This document shows, one piece after another, positions 7,162-15,737 of a DNA stretch of 64,000 nt (position 1 is the stretch's first letter; the number at the start of each line of letters is the position of its first letter). The translations under genes and the position numbers were made by a program. The notes under the pieces are model-generated. The model saw only the letters and a program-made list of their open reading frames with translations, had not been told where the DNA came from and searched no databases. This DNA is from Desulfovibrio sp. UIB00 (GTDB lineage: Bacteria; Desulfobacterota; Desulfovibrionia; Desulfovibrionales; Desulfovibrionaceae), in assembly GCF_022508225.1 (NCBI RefSeq), contig NZ_JAETXJ010000006.1, forward strand, positions 62,001-126,000, given 5' to 3'.

Positions 7162-10100
7162 TCTTTCTGCCCTTGCTGTTCGTGAACGCGCGATAACGCT
7201 GTTCATGATCATTGCAGTAATGGCAGCTGGTGGGTGGGCTTTTATTCATCTTGGCAGGGCTGAAGATCCTGTTTTTACAGTAAAAATACTAACAGTATCG
7301 GCTGTATGGCCTGGCGCAACAGCTAAAGAGATGCAGAATCAAGTTGGAGATCGCCTGGAAAAAAGGCTTCAGGAACTTGAATATTACGATCGCGCGGAGA
7401 CAATTGCCTATCCGGGTGTGCTGACAATGAAGCTTTACCTGAAGGATTCAACTCCGCCCAAATACGTGCCCGATGAATTTTACCAGGCCAGAAAGAAACT
7501 ATCGGACGAAAAGGCCTTTTTGCCACACGGAGTGGTTGGCCCGATTGTAAATGATGAATACGCTGATGTGTATTTTGCCATGTATGCATTGTCAGCTAGA
7601 GGGCTCCCTCATCGGCAGCTTGTTCAGGAGGCGGAAGCGCTTCGCCAGAGGCTCTCACGCGTTGAAGGGATAGAAAAAGTATCACTGTTGGGTGAGCAGG
7701 ACGCTAAGATTTTTGTCGAGATATCACACAAAAGGTTGGCTACTCTTGGTGTCAAAGCAAGTGACCTGTTTCAGGCCCTAGCAACACAAAACGACATGAC
7801 TCCAGCGGGCTTTGTAGAAACAAATGGGCCAAGAGTCTACATGCGCCTTGACAGCAGCGTTAACGGTGTTGACGCAGTTAAAGCAATCCCTGTGTCCAGC
7901 GGTCAAAAATTGTTGAGAATCGGCGATGTCGCTGACGTGATACGTGGATACGAAGATCCTGCGACAAAACTAATACACCATCAGGGTGACTCTGCAATCA
8001 TCCTCGCGCTTGTGATGAAAAAGGGATTCAATGGACTAAGCTTGGGCAAGTCTCTGAATGCTGAAGAAGCAGCAATACAAAAAGATTTGCCAGTTGGTCT
8101 TGAACTGGCAAAAGTTTCAGATCAATCGTTGGTTATTTCTGCGGCTATTAATGAATTCATGATCAAATTCGCAGTCGCTCTGGGCGTTGTTATTGTTGTA
8201 AGCCTTGCCACGCTGGGATTCCGTGTTGGAATAGTAGTGGCGGCAGCTGTTCCTCTCACACTTGCAGCCGTATTTGTGATCATGCTGCTTGCTGGAATGG
8301 ATTTTGACAGAATAACTTTGGGCGCACTTATTTTGTCGCTGGGGCTCTTGGTCGATGATGCGATCATTGCCATCGAAATGATGGTTGTCAAAATGGAAGA
8401 GGGGTTAGATCGAGTACAGGCCGCAACTTTTGCCTGGACGTCTACAGCAAGCCCCATGCTCTTTGGAACAATCGTTACAATAGTTGGATTTTTGCCAGTA
8501 GGCTTCGCTAAATCAACGGCAGGCGAATATGCAGGAAACATATTTTGGGTTGTGGCGTTTTCTCTTATTACTTCCTGGTTTGTTGCTGTTATTTTTACGC
8601 CTTACCTTGGAGTAAAACTATTACCAAACTTTAAACCCATTGTCGGTGGGCATAAAACTATATACGCAACGTCCAATTATCAACGCTTTCGTCAGGTTGT
8701 ACAGAAAGTTATTGACCACAAATGGGCTGTAGCAGGAATAACTATCACCCTTTTTGTCTTATCTGTAGTTGGAATGGGATCTGTTGAGAAACAGTTTTTC
8801 CCAAACTCAGATCGACCAGAACTCACGATTGAAATCAATCTTCCACTCGGCAGCTCTTTCGTAACGACAGAACGAACTACGCGCAATATTGAAAAAAGTA
8901 TCATGGCTGAGCCGGAGGCAAAATCTGTCACCAGCTTTATTGGGCACGGCACTCCACGCTTCATATTGACCGTGAATTCAGAGCTTCCCAATCCCGCATA
9001 CGCCCAGATCGTTGTTGTTACTGACGGACCTAAGGCCCGAGAATCACTTAAAGCCAAACTGCGCAAGCTATTTGCTTCTGGAGCATTTCCAGAAGCGCGT
9101 GTGCGCGTCAAACAGTTCACCTTTGGACCGCCGGTAACGTTTCCAGTTCTTTTTCGGGTGGTTGGCCCTGACGTCGCGGAGATTCAGCGTATTGCCCAAG
9201 AAATTAGGCTGATTATGTCTAAAAATCCCAACGTGATTGACGCTCATTTGGACTGGGGCATGCGTACACCTAGCCAGCATTTTGTGCTCGATCAGGAGCG
9301 GATACGGCTACTTGGCCTCACCCCACAACAAATTGGAATACAATTGCAGGCCATTTTGAATGGTGTGCCAACCACCCAGGTGAGGGAGGGCACACGTTCG
9401 GTTGATGTGGTAGTTCGCGCACCAGATATTGAGCGCAACAGCCTTAAGGATATTAAGAATATTACATTGACCACAAGTGATGGACATTCGATTCCCCTCT
9501 CCCAGATTGCCCGCTTTGAATCAAGGATGGAGGATGCCCTGCTGAAGCGTTATAACCGCGAGCTATATATTGCGGTTCAGGGTGATGTGATAGATGGGGT
9601 GCAACCTCCTGATGTGACGATGCAGATTCTCCCGGAGCTGACTGAACTAAAATCAACGCTTCCGGTCGAGTATCGCATTGAAACTGGTGGCTCCGTTGAA
9701 GAAAGCGCGAAAGCCAATACTGCGTTGGGGAAGCTGTTCCCTCTTATGGCGCTGCTCATGTTGGCATTTATCATGCTTCAGGTTCGCTCATTTTCCACAA
9801 TGTTTATGGTGTTTGCCACAGCTCCTCTTGGCTTGGTCGGCGCTGTGCCGACGCTGCTGATTTTTCACCAGCCTTTCGGCTTCAACGCCATTTTAGGTTT
9901 AATCGGTTTGGCAGGGATTATCATGCGCAACACGCTCATTCTTGTCGATCAGATACACCACGACCTAACTGATGGATTAAGCGATTACGAAGCTATTGTT
10001 GAATCAACAGTACGACGCGCTCGACCGGTTGTTCTAACTGCAATAGCCGCAATGCTTGCATTCATTCCACTTACACTTTCCAGTTTTTGGGGAGCACTTG

Positions 10101-10216
10101 CTTTTGTGCTTATCGGCGGTGTTGGTGTTGGAACAGCCTTAACTCTACTTTTTTTGCCAGCTCTGTACGCAATATGGTTTAGGGTTAAGCGGCCACAAAA
10201 AAACGACAGCGCGTAG
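7148..10216 (+). CDS. RND-family efflux pump, inner-membrane subunit
   Basis: 1022 residues, the normal length for an AcrB-type proton/drug antiporter. An N-terminal transmembrane helix, a large periplasmic porter domain, a helix block with LLVDDAIIAIEMM (D403 and D404, the proton-relay aspartates), a second periplasmic domain and a final helix block are all present. The start ATG lies inside the end of the adaptor gene; an upstream in-frame ATG would read through most of the adaptor terminus and is rejected. The sequence seems nearer TriC-like pumps than classical AcrB, by impression only. Substrate unknown; the linked electrophile-type regulator hints at reactive or aromatic compounds. Confidence 0.88.
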   Translation: MTGFNLSALAVRERAITLFMIIAVMAAGGWAFIHLGRAEDPVFTVKILTVSAVWPGATAKEMQNQVGDRLEKRLQELEYYDRAETIAYPGVLTMKLYLKDSTPPKYVPDEFYQARKKLSDEKAFLPHGVVGPIVNDEYADVYFAMYALSARGLPHRQLVQEAEALRQRLSRVEGIEKVSLLGEQDAKIFVEISHKRLATLGVKASDLFQALATQNDMTPAGFVETNGPRVYMRLDSSVNGVDAVKAIPVSSGQKLLRIGDVADVIRGYEDPATKLIHHQGDSAIILALVMKKGFNGLSLGKSLNAEEAAIQKDLPVGLELAKVSDQSLVISAAINEFMIKFAVALGVVIVVSLATLGFRVGIVVAAAVPLTLAAVFVIMLLAGMDFDRITLGALILSLGLLVDDAIIAIEMMVVKMEEGLDRVQAATFAWTSTASPMLFGTIVTIVGFLPVGFAKSTAGEYAGNIFWVVAFSLITSWFVAVIFTPYLGVKLLPNFKPIVGGHKTIYATSNYQRFRQVVQKVIDHKWAVAGITITLFVLSVVGMGSVEKQFFPNSDRPELTIEINLPLGSSFVTTERTTRNIEKSIMAEPEAKSVTSFIGHGTPRFILTVNSELPNPAYAQIVVVTDGPKARESLKAKLRKLFASGAFPEARVRVKQFTFGPPVTFPVLFRVVGPDVAEIQRIAQEIRLIMSKNPNVIDAHLDWGMRTPSQHFVLDQERIRLLGLTPQQIGIQLQAILNGVPTTQVREGTRSVDVVVRAPDIERNSLKDIKNITLTTSDGHSIPLSQIARFESRMEDALLKRYNRELYIAVQGDVIDGVQPPDVTMQILPELTELKSTLPVEYRIETGGSVEESAKANTALGKLFPLMALLMLAFIMLQVRSFSTMFMVFATAPLGLVGAVPTLLIFHQPFGFNAILGLIGLAGIIMRNTLILVDQIHHDLTDGLSDYEAIVESTVRRARPVVLTAIAAMLAFIPLTLSSFWGALAFVLIGGVGVGTALTLLFLPALYAIWFRVKRPQKNDSA

Positions 10217-10251
10217 CATGGCACAAGACAATATCGTTAACTTGCAGAGGT

Positions 10252-10269
10252 ATATGGACACTCAACATG
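10252..10269 (+). repeat. 18-bp direct repeat, copy 1
   Basis: ATATGGACACTCAACATG here and ATATGGACACTCAGCATG at 12331-12348 differ at one base. The pair brackets the sqr-like and DUF1641 genes. Confidence 0.5.
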
Positions 10270-10309
10270 CCTTGTTTCACTACACCTTTTATGCCTTGAG
10301 GTCAGTTTA

Positions 10310-11551
10310 ATGAAAAAATTGCTTATTCTTGGTGCTGGCGCTGGCGGAACCATGATCGCCACAAAGATGAGAAAGCTGTTGAGTGAACGCGAATGGGAAA
10401 TCACGATCATCGATCGTGACCCCGTCCATCACTATCAGCCCGGTTGGCTTCTGGTTCCGTTTGGGGTTGATACCCCCGAGGGTTGCGTCCGCCCCAAAAA
10501 GGATTTCATCACACGCGGTGTCAATTTCGTACTCGATACGATCACCGCTGTTGATCCTATACAGCGCAAGGTTGTGTGCAAAAACAGCACGCACACCTAT
10601 GATTGGATTGTTGTTGCCTCTGGCGCACGCATCGCGCCCGACGAAGTGCCCGGCCTGCTGGACGACTGGGGCGGGAAAATTCACAATTTTTATACGCATG
10701 ACGGTGCAGCAGCCCTGTATGGCAAGATGAAGCATTTCAAAAAGGGCAGACTAGTACTGCACATTTGCGAAACGCCCATCAAGTGCCCGGTCGCGCCTTT
10801 GGAATTTGTGTATATGGCCGACTGGTATCTGCAAAAAATGGGCGTGCGCGACAACGTTGAGATCGAGCTTGTCACGCCTCTCACTGGCGCGTTTACCAAG
10901 CCCGTGGCCAACAACATTCTTGGAACGCTTTGCGAACAGAAGGGCATCAAGGTTACCACAAACTGGAGTGTGGACAGCGTTGACGCGGATCGTGCTGTAA
11001 TTACCTCGGTAACGGGTGATGATATCGCCTATGACCTCTTGGTGACAATTCCTCCCCAGTTGGGCCAGCAATTTCTTATTGATTCAGAGATTTCCGATGT
11101 CACGGGATTTATTGACACAGATAAGGAACTGCTAAAATCAAATAAATTTGAAAACATGTACATCATCGGGGACGCAACAAATGTCCCTGCATCCAAAGCC
11201 GGTTCTGTTGCCCACTTTGAATCCGACGTTATCGCCCAGAACCTGTTGTCCGACATTGAAGGTACCGACAACTACTACAAGTTTGACGGCCACACCAACT
11301 GCTTCATCGTTACGGGTTTTGAAAAGGCCTCGCTGATCGACTTCAGCTACGCTATCGAGCCACTGCCGGGCATGTTCCCGCTTCCTGGCGTGGGACCCTT
11401 TGAGCTGCTGGGCGAAAGCCACATCAACTACTGGGGCAAGCTCATGTTCAAATGGGTGTACTACAACCTTATGCTCAAGGGTCACGAGCTTCCGTTTGAG
11501 CCCAATATGTATCTTGCAGGCAAAGACACCTCTTTGCTGAGAAGCAAGTAG
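10310..11551 (+). CDS. Sulfide:quinone oxidoreductase-like FAD flavoprotein
   Basis: 413 residues of the SQR/flavocytochrome c sulfide dehydrogenase class. Motifs: FAD-binding GAGAGGT at residues 8-14, a second nucleotide motif VVASGARIAP near 101, and the late FAD motif NMYIIGDATNVPASKAG near 283. Redox cysteines C153 and C159 (CETPIKCP) and a later NCFIVTG are candidates for the sulfide/polysulfide site. SQR passes electrons from sulfide to membrane quinone; in a sulfate reducer this could serve sulfide detoxification, sulfane-sulfur formation or reverse chemistry. GC content is higher than in the RND genes, suggesting a separate origin. DUF1641 proteins are frequent SQR neighbours, as here. 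Confidence 0.8.
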   Translation: MKKLLILGAGAGGTMIATKMRKLLSEREWEITIIDRDPVHHYQPGWLLVPFGVDTPEGCVRPKKDFITRGVNFVLDTITAVDPIQRKVVCKNSTHTYDWIVVASGARIAPDEVPGLLDDWGGKIHNFYTHDGAAALYGKMKHFKKGRLVLHICETPIKCPVAPLEFVYMADWYLQKMGVRDNVEIELVTPLTGAFTKPVANNILGTLCEQKGIKVTTNWSVDSVDADRAVITSVTGDDIAYDLLVTIPPQLGQQFLIDSEISDVTGFIDTDKELLKSNKFENMYIIGDATNVPASKAGSVAHFESDVIAQNLLSDIEGTDNYYKFDGHTNCFIVTGFEKASLIDFSYAIEPLPGMFPLPGVGPFELLGESHINYWGKLMFKWVYYNLMLKGHELPFEPNMYLAGKDTSLLRSK

Positions 11552-11565
11552 GCCGGAGGCAGCAT

Positions 11566-12231
11566 ATGATACCTGAAGATAAAATTCTTGAGCGGCTTGG
11601 GGCTATTGAAGATAGGCTCAGCGATCTTCAAGCGAGCAAGGAAAACAGCCGAATGCTGCTGGAGCAGCTGACGCCTATCGGCAACCACGCTTTCCGCCTT
11701 ATGCTTGACGAGATGGAAACCCTCAATGGCAGGGTTACGCTCGACGATATACTGGATCTGTGCAGAAAGGGCGTGCTGACTGTTCCCAAGCTCACCTGGC
11801 TTCTGGACCAGCTGGAGAACGCCACAGACCTGTGGCATATCCTGCACCCCGCCATGGGGCCCACCTTCCCGCACATCGTTGAAATGATGGGAGAGTGGGA
11901 ACGTAACGGCGTGTTTGCAAAAATGTCTGCGGTCAAAGGCGCTGGCGGTAACCTGTTGAACGCCATGAGCCCTGAAGACATTGCAAAAATGGGCGAAGGC
12001 CTTGTCTTTTTGACCACGCTGCTGCAGCGTCTTGCCGATCCTGGCCTGCAGGCCAAGATTGTAACGCTGGTTGACGTGCTGAGCGGAATCGACATGGCGA
12101 AAGTTAAGCCTACTGGTCTGCTGGGCATGGTTGGGGCACTGTGCAGTACTGAAGGCAAGCAGACCATGGGCCTCATCGCGGAGATGCTAAAAACAGTTGG
12201 AAAATTCACCACGAACGCAAAAATCAGTTAG
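11566..12231 (+). CDS. DUF1641 protein, partner of the SQR-like flavoprotein
   Basis: 221 residues, amphipathic, with no obvious signal peptide or catalytic motif. The middle and end (AMSPEDIAKMGEGLVFLTTLLQRL and VKPTGLLGMVGAL) resemble DUF1641, a family commonly encoded beside SQR or formate-dehydrogenase-like genes and of unproven function. N-terminal residues 1-45 look coiled-coil-forming. It starts 14 bp after the flavoprotein gene with a GGAGG-like site, so the two are co-transcribed. A role in membrane docking or assembly of the SQR-like enzyme is inference. Confidence 0.7.
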   Translation: MIPEDKILERLGAIEDRLSDLQASKENSRMLLEQLTPIGNHAFRLMLDEMETLNGRVTLDDILDLCRKGVLTVPKLTWLLDQLENATDLWHILHPAMGPTFPHIVEMMGEWERNGVFAKMSAVKGAGGNLLNAMSPEDIAKMGEGLVFLTTLLQRLADPGLQAKIVTLVDVLSGIDMAKVKPTGLLGMVGALCSTEGKQTMGLIAEMLKTVGKFTTNAKIS

Positions 12232-12299
12232 CCATCCTAGTGCTTGAAGCGGCTACAAAATAGAGAGGACTGGGCGTTGCACCAAACCATCAGAAATAA

Positions 12300-12650
12300 T
12301 TTCAAAACATCATTTCTGATAGTGATCTCATATGGACACTCAGCATGAGTAGAGTATCAGCACAATGTTCACCCTCCCATCTTTGAAGATGAACCTGCCG
12401 CGTTCCCGCCTTTCTATGTCCAACGGCATCAATCTTGCCCAGATTTTTGGTGTCCAGGTGCATATTTGCCCTGGATTCTTCAATCGATAGCGAGAAATTG
12501 GTTCCCTGTGCTCCAGCGATGATAACCGTGAACAAGCACGTTGCTGCAAAATGCGAAAAACTCTGCTTCGGCAAATACCCAAGCCTAGGGCTATTTCATC
12601 CCCGGTTTTTCTCTCTTACCTCAGCGTGTATATCTGACAAAAATAAAGCT
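12300..12650 (-). pseudogene. Right IS481-family transposase remnant, frameshifted
   Basis: Minus-strand translation gives ERKTGDEIALGLGICRSRVF then RILQQRACSRLSSLEHREPI, continuing SRYRLKNPGQI. It continues in another frame as MHLDTKNLGKIDAVGHRKAG. Together these follow the IS481 second HTH and the start of its DDE core (typically ...SRLSSLEP.EP..RYER..PGELIH.D.KKLGRI...GHR). A stop before the first segment and the frame change near 12465 show that it is dead. The N-terminal part and the rest of the DDE core are missing. Confidence 0.65.
12330..12348 (+). repeat. 18-bp direct repeat, copy 2
   Basis: Second copy of the TATGGACACTCA(A/G)CATG repeat, located inside the transposase remnant's 3' side. 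See copy 1 just before the SQR-like gene. Confidence 0.5.
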
Positions 12651-12651
12651 T

Positions 12652-12739
12652 AACAGGCTGTTCACCCGCTCCCTCTCTCGGTTTGCTGTTGTCTGATAAC
12701 TCCAGCTTTACCGATTAGGGGGCAGGTGAACAGCCTGTT
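12652..12739. mobile_element. IS481-type element end with perfect 15-bp inverted repeat
   Basis: AACAGGCTGTTCACC (12652-12666) and GGTGAACAGCCTGTT (12725-12739) are exact reverse complements, 58 bp apart. The block lies at the 5' side of the transposase remnant and is homologous to 2949-3032 in the same orientation. It could be the left end of the IS or a small palindromic (MITE-like) derivative. Confidence 0.65.
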
Positions 12740-12857
12740 GGAACATTACAGCAAGTCCATGCGCGGAGCGCGGACATGCCCGGCGTAATCAGACTCGTGC
12801 AGACAAGTGCAGCCCCCCTACCCGCCGGATCAGCAGACCCAGCAAGCCCGTTTACAA

Positions 12858-12896
12858 AGAAGAGGCCCTCCGTAAGCACGGAAGGCCTCTTCTTTA
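12858..12896. terminator. Bidirectional intrinsic terminator
   Basis: AAGAAGAGGCC...TCCGT-AAGC-ACGGA...GGCCTCTTCTT forms a long stem with a 4-nt loop, with T-rich sides in both directions. It ends the flippase gene on the minus strand and could also block read-through from the island. Confidence 0.75.
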
Positions 12897-12933
12897 ATAA
12901 AACACTCTGCAATAACGATAGGCGTTCAGCGCG

Positions 12934-14496
12934 CTACCCGTGATGCACGGCCTTTTGCCGCCGGGCGCGTAACCGCAAGGCAACGCGCCACAGCCAGCCG
13001 GCTGCCAGCCCCACGGCAATGCCAAGAAAATCAAGCAATGTTTGCGCGGCCATATGCGGGCGGTCAAAACCCCAGGCAGCGGCTTTATTCCAGGAGGGAT
13101 GATAAAGCGCCCAGGCAATGAACGCCATCAAAGCCAGCACACCCAATGCACCGAACAGCCAGTAACCGGGGATGGGTTCTTCCCAGAAAAAGGACGAGCG
13201 GTAAAAACGCCGCCGGGCCATGCACACAGTCAGCAGCACAATACTGACCATGGATGCGGTGATCCACGAAAAACCGTTGAGCAAGGCTCCCGCAATTCCC
13301 AGACACAGACACAGCACCGCCAGCTGGAATCCGCGCGACTGCCGCCGCTCAAGCCCGTATGAAACAAAGAGCAGCATTGCGCCCGAAATAGCCGTAAGAA
13401 AATGCCCCACAGCCAGCGCCTCATAAGGAATCATGCTGCGCAGAGCGTGCAGCATGTGCTTACCTGGCGGCAGCATGGCGCAGACAAGCAGAATCACGCC
13501 CGCTGCAAAAACCATATAGGCAGAAATGGAGTGCGAGAGTACAGAAAGCCAGCGGCCAGTTTCGCGCAGCATGTCGCTTCGTTGGCGCACCTCGTAAACG
13601 GCCAGCAGCAATGCGGCTGCCAGCAACGGAATGATAAAGTAAATGATGCGGAACAGCAGCACCGCCGCAAATACGGCCTGCGCCTGTGTTGTATGGGTAA
13701 GGTGCAGAATGACAAGCTCAAAAACGCCAACCCCGCCGGGGATGTGCGTAAGCACCACAGCCACCTGGGCCATGAGGTAGCTTGGCAGAAAATCAAGAAA
13801 CGATATGCCCATGTTGCCGGGCAGCAACACGTACATGCAGCCCGCTGCGGCGATAATGTCCACCCCGGCCACAAGGGCCTGAGCAAAGGCGATATGTGGC
13901 GGCGGAAAGACAAATTCCTTGCCAAACAGGTGTACGGGCTTGCGCACGGTACAGCACAAGATCAGGTAGGAGCAGGCAATAAGCAGCAGCACCACGCCCA
14001 GAATGCGCACGTCTGTCATGGGCATTTTTGCCAGCAGATCATCAGGAATGACAGGCGGGCTTATGATAAAAATCAACCCGCACAGCCCCAGTGCGCCAAC
14101 CCAGAATGTAACCGCCAGCATCAGCACCAGACGCACAATCTCTGCCAGCGAAAAACCCCAGGCCGAATAAAAACGGTAACGCACGCTGGTACCGCCCAGC
14201 AGCGCGCCAAAGTTGTAGCTCACAGCCTGCCCCACAAATGAAACAAGCCCCACGCGGGGCAAAGGCAGGGTTTTGTGAATGGCCTTGAGCGCCAGCCAGT
14301 CGTAGCCCACAAGAATGATGTAATTGACCACCATCAGCAGCAACGAGCAGAGAATCCGCCCGTGCGATATCTGGCTTATACTTTCGCGAATCTGGGCTAT
14401 GCTGTAACTTTTAAGCTTATGGTACAAAAGGTACACAGCCAGAAAAAACACCGCCGTGACAAGCACCGACCCAAGATAACGCAAATATTTTTTCAT
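12934..14496 (-). CDS. MprF-like flippase-domain membrane protein (UPF0104/YbhN type)
   Basis: 520 residues with about 14 hydrophobic segments. The N-terminal ~320 residues resemble the lysylphosphatidylglycerol synthase transmembrane region: VSYNFGALLGGTSVRYRFYS near residue 93 and LTHIPGGVGVFELVIL near 253 are typical. The soluble aminoacyl-PG synthase (GNAT-like) domain of full MprF is absent, so lysyl-PG synthesis is not expected; lipid flipping or another membrane role is likelier. The start at ATG 14496 lacks a good ribosome site. It is monocistronic, divergent from greA, and ends at the strong terminator at 12858-12896. Confidence 0.75.
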   Translation of the reverse strand: MKKYLRYLGSVLVTAVFFLAVYLLYHKLKSYSIAQIRESISQISHGRILCSLLLMVVNYIILVGYDWLALKAIHKTLPLPRVGLVSFVGQAVSYNFGALLGGTSVRYRFYSAWGFSLAEIVRLVLMLAVTFWVGALGLCGLIFIISPPVIPDDLLAKMPMTDVRILGVVLLLIACSYLILCCTVRKPVHLFGKEFVFPPPHIAFAQALVAGVDIIAAAGCMYVLLPGNMGISFLDFLPSYLMAQVAVVLTHIPGGVGVFELVILHLTHTTQAQAVFAAVLLFRIIYFIIPLLAAALLLAVYEVRQRSDMLRETGRWLSVLSHSISAYMVFAAGVILLVCAMLPPGKHMLHALRSMIPYEALAVGHFLTAISGAMLLFVSYGLERRQSRGFQLAVLCLCLGIAGALLNGFSWITASMVSIVLLTVCMARRRFYRSSFFWEEPIPGYWLFGALGVLALMAFIAWALYHPSWNKAAAWGFDRPHMAAQTLLDFLGIAVGLAAGWLWRVALRLRARRQKAVHHG

Positions 14497-14687
14497 AGTC
14501 TGCCGTTGTTCATACAGTTGTTATATGCCGCTCAAACCAAGCGTTTTACGCAGCTCTGCCGTGCTGGCGCAAGCGCATGCCGCGTTGGGCGCAACTCCAA
14601 CATATACGCTGGCTCACTGCCGCGCAAGCCTGAACCTCATGTCGATTACATGACATTATGTCTTCCCCAGCCCGCGCGCTTCGGGGC
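14497..14687. other. Divergent gap between the flippase gene and greA
   Basis: About 190 bp with no believable coding frame. The greA promoter follows immediately to the right; the flippase promoter on the minus strand was not found with confidence. Confidence 0.3.
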
Positions 14688-14716
14688 TTGACCGTTTTGC
14701 GCCCAGTAGGTAGGGT
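14688..14716 (+). promoter_or_regulatory. Candidate greA promoter
   Basis: TTGACC (14688-14693), 17-bp spacer, TAGGGT (14711-14716). It would give a leader of about 145 nt that contains a terminator-like hairpin. Confidence 0.4.
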
Positions 14717-14817
14717 GAACTTGCTGTTACGGATAATTACCCGGTTAACACAGCCGGGTTTAGCGCACAGTCACTGCGGCCCGTGCAGCCTTTTTTCGGA
14801 AAATACCCCCCATTGCT

Positions 14818-14853
14818 TGCTCCGCTGCCTGGGCAGCGGCGCTTTTTTTTCGT
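14818..14853 (+). terminator. Terminator-like hairpin in the greA leader (possible attenuator)
   Basis: CCGCTGCC-TGG-GCAGCGG followed by CGC and eight T residues, ending about 15 bases before the greA ATG and just before its GAGG ribosome site. It is either the end of an unknown upstream transcript or an attenuator; E. coli greA also has a leader terminator that yields the GraL RNA. Confidence 0.65.
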
Positions 14854-14868
14854 TTGTGAGGTCAGATT

Positions 14869-15366
14869 ATGGCAACCATGACAAGCATCCCCATTTCCGT
14901 GCAAGGCTACAAAAAGCTGGAAGACGAACTGGCCCGCCTGAAGAGCGAACGGCCCGCCATCATCCAGGCCATCAAAGAAGCCCGTGAAGAAGGCGACCTG
15001 CGAGAAAACGCCGGGTACGACGCCGCGCGGGAACGTCAGGGCATGGCTGAAGCCCGCATCAAATACATTGAATCCCGCATGGCGCTCTATCAGGTCGTTG
15101 ATCTTGATTCCCTGAAGGGCGACAAGGTCATCTTTGGTTCCACGGTTGAGGTTGAGGATGTGGACAGCGGCGAAGCACGCTCCTTCACCATTCTCGGCCC
15201 CGATGAGGCCGACCCCGCCAAGGGTTCCATCTCGTTCCTTTCCCCTGTGGGTCAGGCCCTGCTGGGCCGCGAAGTAGGCGATGAAGTGACCGTGGATATT
15301 CCGCGTGGCCGCGTTACCTATGAAGTGATCAACATCAGCTTTAAAGGCAGCAACGTGTTGAACTAG
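14869..15366 (+). CDS. greA: Transcription elongation factor GreA
   Basis: 165 residues, standard size. GreA binds the RNA polymerase secondary channel and promotes cleavage of backtracked RNA. The N-terminal coiled coil (about residues 10-80) carries the acidic tip in EAREEGDLRENAGYDAARER, which contains the catalytic Asp/Glu pair. The C-terminal FKBP-like domain has GDKVIFGSTVEVEDVDSG and ISFLSPVGQALLGREVGDEV. GAGG precedes the ATG; an internal ATG three codons later is possible. A terminator-like hairpin directly upstream suggests attenuation of its own mRNA. Confidence 0.95.
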   Translation: MATMTSIPISVQGYKKLEDELARLKSERPAIIQAIKEAREEGDLRENAGYDAARERQGMAEARIKYIESRMALYQVVDLDSLKGDKVIFGSTVEVEDVDSGEARSFTILGPDEADPAKGSISFLSPVGQALLGREVGDEVTVDIPRGRVTYEVINISFKGSNVLN

Positions 15367-15737
15367 GGCCGAGGCTGCTGCCCTGGTCTCCACCAGCCGA
15401 CGCCGCGCCTTTCTGGCTTCGCGGCAACGGTTTTATCCCAGACGTATTTTCCGCAGCGCGTCAACGCGCAAACATACCGCAGTGTGACTATATGGCGCGC
15501 TCCGGCCTCTCTGCACAACCGCAGGGCGGCGGGGCGCGCCTGACAAAAACTTTCCGGGCGGGCCGTTGCGCCGTGATGGCGCACTGGCATATGCCACACG
15601 GCTGCCAGCCCTGACCCGCGCGGGCGTATTTATACCTTTGCGCCTCTTGGCAGACCCCGCCCGCTTTTGCTACTCTTGCGCGTTCCAACGTTCCGGCGCT
15701 GGTCAAAAAGCCGCGCCCACATAACCCAAGGCTTACC
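15367..15737. other. Gap between greA and the AI-2E-type permease gene
   Basis: 371 bp, GC-rich. No credible coding frame, tRNA or T-tailed terminator is visible. Weak minus-strand frames lack family features. Confidence 0.35.
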
